IMG/VR virus record: IMGVR_UViG_3300021185_003040
Span: 1 to 64,000 of that record
From: a virus
DNA length: 64,000 bases
Strand: one strand, 5' to 3'
Positions 1 through 7,494 of this stretch are shown in pieces. Made by a program: the position numbers and the translations under genes. Under the pieces are notes generated by a model. It did not search any database. It was not told where the DNA came from and was given only the letters and a program-made list of their open reading frames with translations. Position 1 is the first letter of the stretch; each line of letters starts with the position of its first letter.

Positions 1-1307
1 CCAGGATCATCAATACATTCTAATCCAGTTTCACAATCAATAGAAATATACTCATAAACCGTATCTGTTAAGAATTCATATACAATAACTTCAACTGTAT
101 CGACAGTTGTAATAAAAAGAGTGTCAGTAACATATTCTGTAATGTACTCAATTTCAGTAATAGTATCGGTGATAAAAACCTCAACGAAAACTTCAACATC
201 AACGTATACTGTGTCAATGGTTTCTACATAAAGAGTATCAGTAATAAAATTGTCTACATATTCAATAATAGTATCATTAGGTAATTCAACAAAAAGAGTA
301 TCTGTTTCATATATGGTGGTGAAAATAGAATCTATCTGGTAAATATACGTTAGAACTTCAACAGTATCTGGTTCACATACATCTGGACAGGTTTCCCATT
401 CATCAGGATAATAGACAGTTGTGTTATTATTGCCAGTGATAATTTCATCATTAACATTATCTACTGAAACTACAAAAAATCCACCCGGAACGCCAGTAAA
501 TTCAAAAAATTGAGTAGTAAATAATTGACCCTCACCTGGCGGAATTTCATAATTACCAAATAAATCACTGTCAAAGCATTGATAATAATCTTCATTCCAT
601 AATTCAATACAGTAATCGGTAATAGGTTCTTCACCAATATTAACAACGGTATATTGTACATTATAAACTGGAAGATCTCCAATACATCCTGTTTGAATTT
701 GAATATTATTTACAATAGCATCTGGCCCGAGTGGAGGTGGACACTGTGCTACACTATTATCTAAAATATTAAAATCTGGATAATTTTGAGTTTGATTTCC
801 CGTGTTTGGATTAACTGCCCATCCTCCATCTTCAACTAAAGAAGTTTGAGATAGATTAATTTGCCAAATTACTAATTCTACGCACATTTCTTCATTGGAT
901 AAAATATCTGCCCAGCAATTGTTATTAATATCCCAAAAATCATAGATATTAGTATTCCATGTGTCTCCTGTTTCTAGAACAGAATTACCAAAAAAACTTT
1001 TATTTTTAAAAGTCCATCCTGGATGGTTATTTGCAGAAGTACATCCCCAGTTGTAATCATACCCGGGTGAGTGTAATCCTAAAACAATATGGCTTACAGT
1101 CTCATTATTTTGAATAGAACTACTACCCGACGCATTACATGTAGTTTCAATATCGGTAAGGTCGTTACAACCGCAGTTTTCTGAGTTAATAACTTCTATA
1201 GCAAGATCCCCTGTTGTAAAGTTAAAGTCTGTAATAGCAAGATCGCATTGGCCATAGGTCAAGAACCCATGAAATATGAGCAATGCGATGAATATACGTT
1301 TCATCAT
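1..1307 (-). CDS. Large secreted cysteine-containing protein, C-terminus off window
   Basis: An open frame runs from an ATG at 1307 (a second ATG follows at once) to the left edge without a stop, giving about 435 residues. The start reads MMKRIFIALLIFHGFLTYGQ: a charged N-terminus, a hydrophobic core and a G-Q junction, which is the usual look of a Bacteroidota Sec signal peptide. The mature part has many Asn, Thr and Cys residues, and residues about 330-430 are a low-complexity stretch built on D-T-[LVI]-[YF]-V. The protein should be exported and may be a surface adhesin or a beta-rich passenger; a C-terminal sorting domain, if any, lies beyond the window. I do not recognise a specific family. 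Signal peptides are unusual on phage structural proteins, so it probably acts on the infected cell envelope or was acquired from a host. Confidence 0.8.
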   Translation of the reverse strand, partial: MMKRIFIALLIFHGFLTYGQCDLAITDFNFTTGDLAIEVINSENCGCNDLTDIETTCNASGSSSIQNNETVSHIVLGLHSPGYDYNWGCTSANNHPGWTFKNKSFFGNSVLETGDTWNTNIYDFWDINNNCWADILSNEEMCVELVIWQINLSQTSLVEDGGWAVNPNTGNQTQNYPDFNILDNSVAQCPPPLGPDAIVNNIQIQTGCIGDLPVYNVQYTVVNIGEEPITDYCIELWNEDYYQCFDSDLFGNYEIPPGEGQLFTTQFFEFTGVPGGFFVVSVDNVNDEIITGNNNTTVYYPDEWETCPDVCEPDTVEVLTYIYQIDSIFTTIYETDTLFVELPNDTIIEYVDNFITDTLYVETIDTVYVDVEVFVEVFITDTITEIEYITEYVTDTLFITTVDTVEVIVYEFLTDTVYEYISIDCETGLECIDDP

Positions 1308-1399
1308 GTGTAAAAATAAGTGTTTAATAGATTTCTGCCCAAGAAGTTAAATGTCAGCGCTCTGACGTGGGCTTAGGTTATATATCTGATATATACTAT

Positions 1400-1777
1400 A
1401 TGAAAACACCAATTATTAAATATAGTGACAGATTTTTAAACGCAGTAAGCTGGTTTATGTCAATTGGAGGAATTACCCTTTGGCCCTTTATCGTTCTAAG
1501 AGAAAAGTATGATTCTGGTAAATGGTGGAGAGGAAGAGCGAAGAGGATTATTAATCATGAATCTATACATATAAAGCAGCAGGAAGAACTTCTAGTGATT
1601 CCTTTCTATATTTTATATGTTACTGAATGGTTTATAAAATTGTTCATCTATGGAACCGGAGCATATCGTAACATCTCATTTGAAAGAGAGGCGTATGCCA
1701 ATGAAAAGAATTATAAATACTTAGAATCCAGAAAAAGATATAACTGGATTAAGCTTATATTTAAGCGTGAGGTATAA
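1400..1777 (+). CDS. Small membrane-associated HExxH zincin-like protein
   Basis: This is one of only two plus-strand genes. The ATG at 1400 (MKTPIIKYSD) is preferred over a GTG at 1367. The 125-residue product carries H-E-S-I-H at about residues 55-59, an exact HExxH zinc-protease signature, and a downstream F-E-R-E-A-Y that could supply a third Glu ligand. Two hydrophobic stretches (around SWFMSIGGITLWPFIVL and IPFYILYVTEWFIKLF) flank the motif, suggesting membrane association. The family could not be named with certainty. Its 3' end overlaps the convergent nucleotidase gene by 17 bases. It is transcribed divergently from the secreted protein at 1-1307, so the pair may share a control region at 1308-1399. 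A protease role is inferred from the motif only. Confidence 0.75.
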   Translation: MKTPIIKYSDRFLNAVSWFMSIGGITLWPFIVLREKYDSGKWWRGRAKRIINHESIHIKQQEELLVIPFYILYVTEWFIKLFIYGTGAYRNISFEREAYANEKNYKYLESRKRYNWIKLIFKREV

Positions 1778-2318
1778 GATAATCTAATGTAGCCTTCCAA
1801 TCTGGCCACTTATCTGTTCCAAAATGAATATGTTCTCCTGTAAATTGACCAGCTCCGTTTGCAGTTCTATCATCGATTAAAAAGTCTCCAACATTTAAAT
1901 GTTTATTGTGAGAAAGGATTAATCTTTTATATGCATTTTTTCCTAGATGCTTTTCAACCCATAGTCTTTTGTGCATTAAAGCTTCAGGATTATCCCATGG
2001 TGCAGTTGATAAAATATACACATCGAATAAAGAACAAAGAATGTTAAAAGCTTCAATCGCACCTTCCATTGGAGGAGGATCGAGGAAAAGAGCAGGTAAT
2101 TTATCAATATCGTTTCCTAGAGATTTTACAACGTCTTCAGGATATTCTCTGAGTTTTGCATGTAAATCTACTAAGACGCCATCCATATCCACATAAACTA
2201 TCTTCTTGCTTTTTTTAGAAGAAGAACATAGTACAGAAAATAGAGTATCGATTGCCTTCTCAGTTGTACTTTGAGGAGCTGATTCTAATTTTTCTATTGA
2301 TGTTTCTTGATGATTCAT
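1761..2318 (-). CDS. 5'(3')-deoxyribonucleotidase, HAD superfamily
   Basis: The 185-residue protein has HAD motif I as VYVDMDGVLVDL (about residues 41-52), motif II as ILSTAPWDNP and motif III/IV as FLIDDRTANG. The STAPW signature is typical of the NT5C-type deoxyribonucleotidases found in phages and cells. They remove phosphate from deoxyribonucleoside monophosphates and so adjust dNTP pools. The roughly 40 N-terminal residues are polar and extra to the domain. The gene lies 23 bases downstream of a conserved 32-base promoter-like element and is probably the first gene of its own transcript. Confidence 0.85.
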   Translation of the reverse strand: MNHQETSIEKLESAPQSTTEKAIDTLFSVLCSSSKKSKKIVYVDMDGVLVDLHAKLREYPEDVVKSLGNDIDKLPALFLDPPPMEGAIEAFNILCSLFDVYILSTAPWDNPEALMHKRLWVEKHLGKNAYKRLILSHNKHLNVGDFLIDDRTANGAGQFTGEHIHFGTDKWPDWKATLDYLIPHA

Positions 2319-2341
2319 TACTTGTTTAATTAATTACTTAT

Positions 2342-2373
2342 CTAATATAAGCAAAAAAACTGAGATAAAAAAA
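2342..2373 (-). promoter_or_regulatory. Conserved 32-base promoter-like element, copy A
   Basis: Read on the minus strand it has a T-run, ATCTC, a 12-base spacer and TATATTAG. It lies between the stop of the small gene at 2378 and the nucleotidase start at 2318. Five other copies have the same length and boxes. Promoter function is inferred from the fixed spacing and position. Confidence 0.6.
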
Positions 2374-2377
2374 CTTT

Positions 2378-2518
2378 TTACTGTTTATTTTCAATATCTT
2401 TTCTTTTTTTGCTTGCTAGCGATTTTTCAACGTCTTTCATTTTAGGCAATTTACCCTTCCTAGGACGATCTTCATAAAGTTCTTCGTCCCATTCGTCAAT
2501 TTGATTACGCCAATTCAT
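2378..2518 (-). CDS. Small charged hypothetical protein (46 aa)
   Basis: The ATG at 2518 gives a 46-residue, strongly charged product beginning MNWRNQIDEWDEELYEDRPR and ending in a Lys-rich tail. Its start overlaps the 3' end of the upstream gene (2505-2717) by 14 bases, a typical phage arrangement suggesting coupled translation. No family recognised. Confidence 0.55.
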   Translation of the reverse strand: MNWRNQIDEWDEELYEDRPRKGKLPKMKDVEKSLASKKRKDIENKQ

Positions 2519-2717
2519 GTTTTTTAATTTTATGCTTGTCTTTATACCACTTAATAAAACTTGATCCCATTCCTAATTCTACGATTTCATATTCATTCGG
2601 AATTAGGGGCTTTCTTGCTTTCGCATTTATTATCCTGTCCGGTGTTGCTTCGTTTTCGAACACTGTCATGTATAATTTCTTTGCCGTCTTGCTCTTTTTG
2701 TAAACTACTACTATCAT
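2505..2717 (-). CDS. Small basic hypothetical protein (70 aa)
   Basis: A 70-residue protein starting MIVVVYKKSKTAKKLYMTVF, with a beta-rich looking N-terminal half and a basic tail (WYKDKHKIKK). Its composition looks like a folded protein, unlike a shadow frame. It overlaps another open frame (2593-2793) by 125 bases; either or both may be expressed. No family recognised. Confidence 0.6.
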   Translation of the reverse strand: MIVVVYKKSKTAKKLYMTVFENEATPDRIINAKARKPLIPNEYEIVELGMGSSFIKWYKDKHKIKKHELA

Positions 2718-2793
2718 CTTTTTCTACGTTAGGTTTAAATTCGTCCCAATAACAGAACACAAACTCTGGATCATTCTTCTTTCCTTCTTGCAT
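2593..2793 (-). CDS. Small hypothetical protein overlapping its neighbour (66 aa)
   Basis: An ATG 20 bases after the sigma-factor stop opens a 66-residue frame. The first half (PEFVFCYWDEFKPN) looks protein-like, while the second half is a polar stretch lying inside 2505-2717. It fits the gene-to-gene spacing of the region, but the long overlap makes it uncertain. Confidence 0.4.
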   Translation of the reverse strand: MQEGKKNDPEFVFCYWDEFKPNVEKDDSSSLQKEQDGKEIIHDSVRKRSNTGQDNKCESKKAPNSE

Positions 2794-2812
2794 GTTGTGC
2801 TTCCTTTCATAT

Positions 2813-3412
2813 TTATTTTTCTACAGCTTCAACGATTAAAGCTTTACCTCTACGAATTCTATTTTTAATAGTTTGTAGCGGGAGTTTATATTTAATTGCT
2901 AGTTGGTCATATTTCATATGATTTACCATTCTGTCCACTAGAATATCTCTATACATTTCTTTTAGATTTTGCATAGCTTCTAAGGTTTTAATGTATTTGT
3001 CTTGAAGAGCATCATCTTCTTCTAGATAATCCTGTTCAGTTTTTTCTTCGTGATCTAAGACTAAATCCTTTAGAGTATTTGAAACTGATCCAGTGCCACT
3101 TACTTCTACGCCATATTCTGATAATTTACTCAAAGACGTAGTTTGATTTCTTTTCTTAATATAACCTAAAGAGTCGTTAAATGCGATTCTATATAACCAA
3201 GTAGTAATTCCATAGCTTGGGTTATATTGTTCGATTTTAGTCCACATCTTAGTTAAAGTATTAACTGCGATGTCTTCGGCCATTTCACGATCTTTAACTA
3301 TCTTATAAATATAAGAAGTTAGACCTGGCTTTATCTTATTGTAAAGAGCTGCGAAGTCTTGATCTGATCCTGTTTCTAGAAAGTTTTGAGTTAGTTGTTT
3401 GTAGGTAGACAT
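2813..3412 (-). CDS. ECF-type RNA polymerase sigma factor
   Basis: The 199-residue protein has a sigma region 2 at about residues 20-92 (helices around YKIVKDREMAEDIAVNTLTK and TTWLYRIAFNDSLGYIKKR) and a region 4 helix-turn-helix at about 145-195 (YDQLAIKYKLPLQTIKNRIR), joined by an acidic linker. This is the two-domain layout of extracytoplasmic-function sigma factors, which direct host RNA polymerase to a particular promoter class. It is distinct from the gp55-like sigma at 37901-38284, so this phage may use two sigma factors in turn. It is preceded by its own copy of the 32-base element, 35 bases upstream, which hints at early or middle expression. Which promoters it reads cannot be told from the sequence. 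Confidence 0.85.
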   Translation of the reverse strand: MSTYKQLTQNFLETGSDQDFAALYNKIKPGLTSYIYKIVKDREMAEDIAVNTLTKMWTKIEQYNPSYGITTWLYRIAFNDSLGYIKKRNQTTSLSKLSEYGVEVSGTGSVSNTLKDLVLDHEEKTEQDYLEEDDALQDKYIKTLEAMQNLKEMYRDILVDRMVNHMKYDQLAIKYKLPLQTIKNRIRRGKALIVEAVEK

Positions 3413-3446
3413 ACGTTATGTTTTTTATTAATTAATTATTACTAAG

Positions 3447-3478
3447 CTAATATAAGCAAAATATCTGAGATAAAAAAA
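3447..3478 (-). promoter_or_regulatory. Conserved 32-base promoter-like element, copy B
   Basis: Same T-run, ATCTC and TATATTAG layout as the other copies, read on the minus strand. It starts four bases after the stop of the phosphoesterase-like gene and lies 35 bases before the sigma-factor start codon. Confidence 0.6.
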
Positions 3479-3482
3479 CTTT

Positions 3483-4013
3483 TTACTGTTTATTTTCACT
3501 TTTTTTCAAATTATTTTCCTCAAACAGCCCGATCAGTGATTTTATATTAACTGGTTTATAAGACCATTGATCACATGATACATTAATTATCTTTTTAGAA
3601 GGACTTGTTTTAATTTTCTTAGAAGGATGACCGCTTAATAAGTATTTACCAGGCCAAATTGAAAGAGGCCAATAAGACATACACGCGTCCATTTCTGGTA
3701 AAAAGTCTATTTGTCCTATTTCTTCCATCTTCTTATCTGCGTTAGGAAGCATAGAAACATCAACAGTCGCTTTATCAAATTCTCCTTCTATAAAATATAT
3801 ATGGCCATTTAGTGTATTAATACAATTCTCTACGGTAGTTGGATCCCATCCAAAATTACCTAAAACATATACTACATCTTCAGGTGAAACTGTAAGGTTC
3901 CAGTTCTCTGTTAATGTTTTGTTCATTTCTTCTAGCGAAGAAAAGGGTCTATCATACTTCTTGATAGCCCCAGGTCTCCCAAACTGTTGGTTTGATGTTA
4001 CGAATATTTGCAT
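3483..4013 (-). CDS. Metallophosphoesterase-fold protein with lost metal ligands
   Basis: The 176-residue protein follows the outline of the small phage-type calcineurin-like phosphoesterases: the block I position (residues 6-11), YDRPF at 20-24, a block II LG-x-F at 51-54, a GN-HD-like block at 77-80, SGH at 127-129 and the C-terminal W-x-YKPV at 150-155. The metal ligands are changed in nearly every block: TSNQQFG where TSD-x-HFG is usual, LGNFGW for LGDF, and EGEFD for GNHD. The fold is therefore probably kept while two-metal catalysis is lost. It may have become a binding or structural protein. The fold call is from motif order; inactivity is inferred. Confidence 0.65.
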   Translation of the reverse strand: MQIFVTSNQQFGRPGAIKKYDRPFSSLEEMNKTLTENWNLTVSPEDVVYVLGNFGWDPTTVENCINTLNGHIYFIEGEFDKATVDVSMLPNADKKMEEIGQIDFLPEMDACMSYWPLSIWPGKYLLSGHPSKKIKTSPSKKIINVSCDQWSYKPVNIKSLIGLFEENNLKKSENKQ

Positions 4014-4023
4014 ATATGGTTTG

Positions 4024-4539
4024 TTATACTAATGTAAACTTTACGTTAAAATTATCCCAAAGGTTGTTTAAAAAATAATGTTCTGTGATTGAAGAAGATC
4101 CTCCTTTAATTCTTTTATCATCGGTTGAATCTAAAAATACACACATTACAAAATCATACGCCGTTGAGTATATCATTGATTGTCCGATAGCTTCTCTTAA
4201 ATCTGAGCCTCTATCTCCTTTAATAAATTCTATAGCAACCTTAATTCCAGCACTCTCTACGGTAAGAGTGGGCTTGTTAGTAGTTCCCATAAAATGCATA
4301 CTCCTTGCACCTGTTGTTTTACTACTATCAAATTTAATCATTGTTTTAGCTTTCTCTTTTGCAAGACCTCCACTAAAACCTTTCTTTTCAGTAACCCATC
4401 CACTTACCTTTTCTAAAAGGCTAGGATAGGCTAATTGCTTAATCTTTTCAACAGATAGGGTCGTATCTTCGACCGTAATTCCTTCTTGAATTACGTCTAA
4501 GAGTTCTAATCTGTTTTTAGATTTACTTGCTAACTTCAT
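4024..4539 (-). CDS. Hypothetical protein, possible PD-(D/E)XK-like core (171 aa)
   Basis: The C-terminal half has a strand-helix pattern, KVAIEFIKGDRGSDLREAIGQ, followed by a second strand FVMCVFLDS. This resembles the Glu/Lys strand and Gln helix of restriction-endonuclease-like folds, but the E-x-K spacing is not exact, so nuclease activity is only a suggestion. The start overlaps the 3' end of the upstream coiled-coil gene by 17 bases, so the two are probably co-translated and may work together. Confidence 0.55.
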   Translation of the reverse strand: MKLASKSKNRLELLDVIQEGITVEDTTLSVEKIKQLAYPSLLEKVSGWVTEKKGFSGGLAKEKAKTMIKFDSSKTTGARSMHFMGTTNKPTLTVESAGIKVAIEFIKGDRGSDLREAIGQSMIYSTAYDFVMCVFLDSTDDKRIKGGSSSITEHYFLNNLWDNFNVKFTLV

Positions 4540-5035
4540 CCGGTGTTACTGTTTCTACGTTATTCTCTTCTATTTCTTTTTCAACTTCAGCTAAAGAAAC
4601 ATGAAGAGTTTGTATTTCTTTATTTGATTCCTGCATAGTTTTCATGGCTTCACTAATATTGAAACCAACTTGCGTAAGAAGAGTTGTAAATGCTTTTGCC
4701 TGAGATACACCTGTTCCTTCAAGTGTTGTCAGAGCACTATATAGTGTATTAAGTGGAACTGTTTTTAGGGCTACTATCGCATCTCCACCTTCTTTTGAAA
4801 TTCTAGTTTTTTCAGCCTTTAGAGCTTCGTAAAGATTAATTAAAAGAGCAGCATTCTTAACTGTCCATTTGTAATTTTTATCTAGATGAGATAATGTTTT
4901 GTTAATATTAGAGTTACTTATAAAATCAACATCATAGGTTTTATTAGTCATATCCTTTGAAGTCGCATCAATTTCTTTGATAAGTTCGTCTCTCTTTGTT
5001 TCTAGTTGTGATAAGTTCATCTTTAAATCTGCCAT
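4523..5035 (-). CDS. Coiled-coil hypothetical protein (170 aa)
   Basis: The protein begins with a heptad-rich helix (MNLSQLETKRDELIKEID) and ends with another (VSLAEVEKEIEENN), with a helical middle. It lacks recognisable enzymatic motifs. It is translationally coupled (17-base overlap) to the protein at 4024-4539. No family recognised. Confidence 0.6.
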   Translation of the reverse strand: MADLKMNLSQLETKRDELIKEIDATSKDMTNKTYDVDFISNSNINKTLSHLDKNYKWTVKNAALLINLYEALKAEKTRISKEGGDAIVALKTVPLNTLYSALTTLEGTGVSQAKAFTTLLTQVGFNISEAMKTMQESNKEIQTLHVSLAEVEKEIEENNVETVTPDEVSK

Positions 5036-5057
5036 CTTATTATTATTTATTGTTGTT

Positions 5058-5549
5058 TTAAAAGTTGTGGTTAGTTATTCTACAATCAAAATTAGAAAAG
5101 TTTCTAAATTGATCTTCATCTGCCTGTATTCTTCTTTCGAAATTGTCGTCTGGATCGTTTCTTTCAACAATTCTTGATCTTCTTACTTCAATTGGTATAT
5201 CTATATAAGTTACAAAGCATCTGCTTCGATATTCTTCATTTAATAAATCGACTGCTTCCGCGTTTAAAATCATTACGTCACATCTTTCAAATTCTTCCTT
5301 TGTGATTCCGTAATACCATCCGTTAAATTTTTGATACTCAACGAATTCATCATTATCGATCATATTTTTAAAGCTATCTTCGTTTACAAAATAGTAGTCT
5401 ACTCCTTCTTGTTCGTTTGCCTTCTTACGAGGAGGACGAGTAGTATAAGAGACTCCAAAAACGAAACCTCTATTTTCATATCTAGTTCTTAAATAATCTT
5501 TTCCGGCAGCTGCCTTTCCTACTAATACTATTTTACCTTTTTTATGCAT
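5058..5549 (-). CDS. Guanylate kinase-like (d)NMP kinase
   Basis: The 163-residue protein has a P-loop GKAAAGKDYL near residues 12-21 and the guanylate-kinase nucleotide-binding strand SYTTRPPR followed by GVDYYFV, then EFVEYQKFNGWYYG. It should transfer phosphate from ATP to a (deoxy)nucleoside monophosphate for DNA synthesis. It is shorter than bacterial Gmk (about 200 residues), and the P-loop has Lys-Asp where Gmk has Lys-Ser/Thr, a change also seen in some phage dNMP kinases. Its start overlaps the epimerase gene by 8 bases. Confidence 0.8.
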   Translation of the reverse strand: MHKKGKIVLVGKAAAGKDYLRTRYENRGFVFGVSYTTRPPRKKANEQEGVDYYFVNEDSFKNMIDNDEFVEYQKFNGWYYGITKEEFERCDVMILNAEAVDLLNEEYRSRCFVTYIDIPIEVRRSRIVERNDPDDNFERRIQADEDQFRNFSNFDCRITNHNF

Positions 5550-6435
5550 TAATTTTTTCTTGTTTTGATGATGTTACTAAATTTACCCAATCTTGTAATT
5601 TCCACGTTGGTTTCCAGCCTAATTTTTCTTCAGTATCTGATGGGAAGTCTTCACTTGTAAACCTTTCACCTCTTCTTTCAGGAATCATTACCCAATCGCC
5701 ATACATTTCTGCTAATTCTATCATTGTAGTATTAACTCCACTTCTCAAGTGCCATTCATGATTGTCTTTTCTCTGTGCTGCTAATCCAAGTGCTGTAACT
5801 ACGTCTTCAACATGTGTAAAGTCTCTACTTTGATTTCCAGGAGAAACTACTGAACACTTTTCGCCTGCTTTAAATTGTCTTTCAAAAATACCGACAACTG
5901 TTGCATAATCGCCTGATGTAATTTGACCAGGTCCATATACATTAAAGAAATAACAGATCTCATATTGAAGATCATACCATGTATTATAGTTTTTGATTAA
6001 TTCTACCATCTTAGATTTCATCCAAGCATAAGGAGAAAGATTCTCATCTTCACCGTTGTTACCGAATTTAGAACTAGATGCAGAATAAATTAACTTTGAA
6101 TTCCATTTTCTACATAGTTCTAATATAACAGGTGTTCCAGATAGAATAGACCTATGAACAAAATCAATATCTTCAAACGATTGAACAATCCTACTATATT
6201 CTCCAAAGTGGAATACTGTATCAAAATATTCTTCTTCTGTTAATTTTTCAAAAATAGTATCTGCTTCCCAAGTATGTCCTCTATAATAAGTTGCACCTGG
6301 AACATGATTTTCTTCTTTTCCTGTAAAGTAATTATCTAATGAAGTTATTTTAATTTTTGGGTAGGTTTCCTGTAGGTGTTTAATGAGGTTGCTTCCGACA
6401 AATCCTGCACCACCTGTGACTAATACGTTTTTCAT
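5542..6435 (-). CDS. NAD-dependent nucleotide-sugar epimerase/dehydratase (extended SDR)
   Basis: The 297-residue protein opens with the NAD-binding glycine motif TGGAGFVGSNL, has YSASSSKFG in place of the usual catalytic Ser region, and Y-A-W-M-K as the YxxxK active-site pair. NVYGPGQ and SRDFTHVEDV are substrate-side signatures of the GalE/GDP-mannose/dTDP-glucose family. It should act on a nucleotide sugar; the exact one cannot be read. Together with RmlC (11267-11845) and RmlB (58602-59531) it forms a scattered set of sugar-nucleotide enzymes. Confidence 0.85.
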   Translation of the reverse strand: MKNVLVTGGAGFVGSNLIKHLQETYPKIKITSLDNYFTGKEENHVPGATYYRGHTWEADTIFEKLTEEEYFDTVFHFGEYSRIVQSFEDIDFVHRSILSGTPVILELCRKWNSKLIYSASSSKFGNNGEDENLSPYAWMKSKMVELIKNYNTWYDLQYEICYFFNVYGPGQITSGDYATVVGIFERQFKAGEKCSVVSPGNQSRDFTHVEDVVTALGLAAQRKDNHEWHLRSGVNTTMIELAEMYGDWVMIPERRGERFTSEDFPSDTEEKLGWKPTWKLQDWVNLVTSSKQEKINA

Positions 6436-6441
6436 ATAATA

Positions 6442-6693
6442 TTATACTGATTTATTTATTTTTGTTTCTTTATTACCACTACACATGTCATATACTTCAC
6501 CGTTTATTAAAAAACCTCTAAGAGAAATATCATTGCGTTTAGCAAAGCGAATAGAAGAAATATACGAATAAGGAGATTTGATGTTTGTAAATTCAACGGC
6601 GTAATTATCGTAAATCACCGTTACCGTAGATCCTCCCTCCTGTAAGGAAAGTGGATTAATTCTCATTTCTTTTGTGGGTCTATATACTTTCAT
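6442..6693 (-). CDS. Small hypothetical protein (83 aa)
   Basis: An 83-residue, probably beta-rich protein (TVTVIYDNYAVEFTNI) whose start overlaps the end of the flavodoxin-fold gene by 14 bases. No family recognised. Confidence 0.55.
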   Translation of the reverse strand: MKVYRPTKEMRINPLSLQEGGSTVTVIYDNYAVEFTNIKSPYSYISSIRFAKRNDISLRGFLINGEVYDMCSGNKETKINKSV

Positions 6694-7312
6694 GTTGCAT
6701 AGGTAATGTTTGATGTTTTTTAAGATCTCTCTTAATATCTTTTTTAACTCTGTCTAAATATTTCTTTCTTTTTGAATCGCTCACGAAGGGAACTGACCAA
6801 AATTGTTTTGTCTTTAACCATCTTGAAATATTCCATCCAAATACAAATGTAAATACTCCCATCACTAAACGTAATTTAACTGAGTTTAAATATAGAGTTC
6901 TTACCGGTAATGAAGGAGCTCCATGGGTTATATATGTCCTTACCTTTTTGTCACTCAAGAATGGCTTTGGATATGCGTATGCTCCGAAAAGGGGAACAAA
7001 CTTATATGCAAAACCTGGGGTAAATACTTCGTCAAAGAATATTTCCATTCTGGGTGTTAATCTAAACCACCAAACAGGGGATACGAAGTAAATTCTATCC
7101 GCCCATGTTACAGCATCTTGATATTCCTTAATAAGATCTTTTCTTGGCTGAGAAAAATCATCTCTATATAAATCTATTACCTGTATTTCATTTAGGTAAT
7201 CACTATCTAATAGAGATTCTTGGATTGTTTTAAAAATTCCGTTGTAACAAAATGATTTTTTATCAGGATGTCCAACTACGATTAAGTTTTGCATGCGTTC
7301 TAGTTTCTTCAT
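6680..7312 (-). CDS. Flavodoxin-fold NAD(P)H:quinone oxidoreductase-like protein
   Basis: The 210-residue protein begins with a flavin-phosphate strand-loop (NLIVVGHPDKKSFCYNG), then has DRIYFVSPVWWFRLTPRMEIFFDEVF, which is the P-x-WW-x-x-P-x-x-[LM]-x-x-[WF] signature of the Flavodoxin_2/NQO family (MdaB, KefF, NQO1). Such enzymes bind FMN or FAD and reduce quinones by two electrons using NAD(P)H. A phage copy is uncommon; it might support redox balance in the infected cell. Start choice: ATG at 7312, with an alternative at Met7. Confidence 0.8.
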   Translation of the reverse strand: MKKLERMQNLIVVGHPDKKSFCYNGIFKTIQESLLDSDYLNEIQVIDLYRDDFSQPRKDLIKEYQDAVTWADRIYFVSPVWWFRLTPRMEIFFDEVFTPGFAYKFVPLFGAYAYPKPFLSDKKVRTYITHGAPSLPVRTLYLNSVKLRLVMGVFTFVFGWNISRWLKTKQFWSVPFVSDSKRKKYLDRVKKDIKRDLKKHQTLPMQHESI

Positions 7313-7494
7313 AAGAACTTTTTAAATTGTGTTACTTCTTTTTTTCGAGCTTCTTCTAATTTCTTAGCATGATATTCTCTGGCATATTGTTCCATGATAC
7401 TACTCATTTTAGTGTAATGAGAAAATGCATCACTGTCTATATTATTATCTGGCCATTCGTTTTCGTTAAGCCACTTCTTAGCTTCTATCGCCAT
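7309..7494 (-). CDS. Small helical hypothetical protein (61 aa)
   Basis: A 61-residue charged protein rich in Glu, Lys and Ala. It overlaps the next gene by 4 bases (ATGA-type junction) and the upstream glycosylase gene by 17 bases, so it is probably translated as part of the same operon. No family recognised. Confidence 0.6.
   Translation of the reverse strand: MAIEAKKWLNENEWPDNNIDSDAFSHYTKMSSIMEQYAREYHAKKLEEARKKEVTQFKKFL

Noticed and set aside
470-682. 70-residue open frame on the minus strand
   Set aside because: It lies wholly inside the open secreted-protein frame 1-1307 and has no independent signal of coding.
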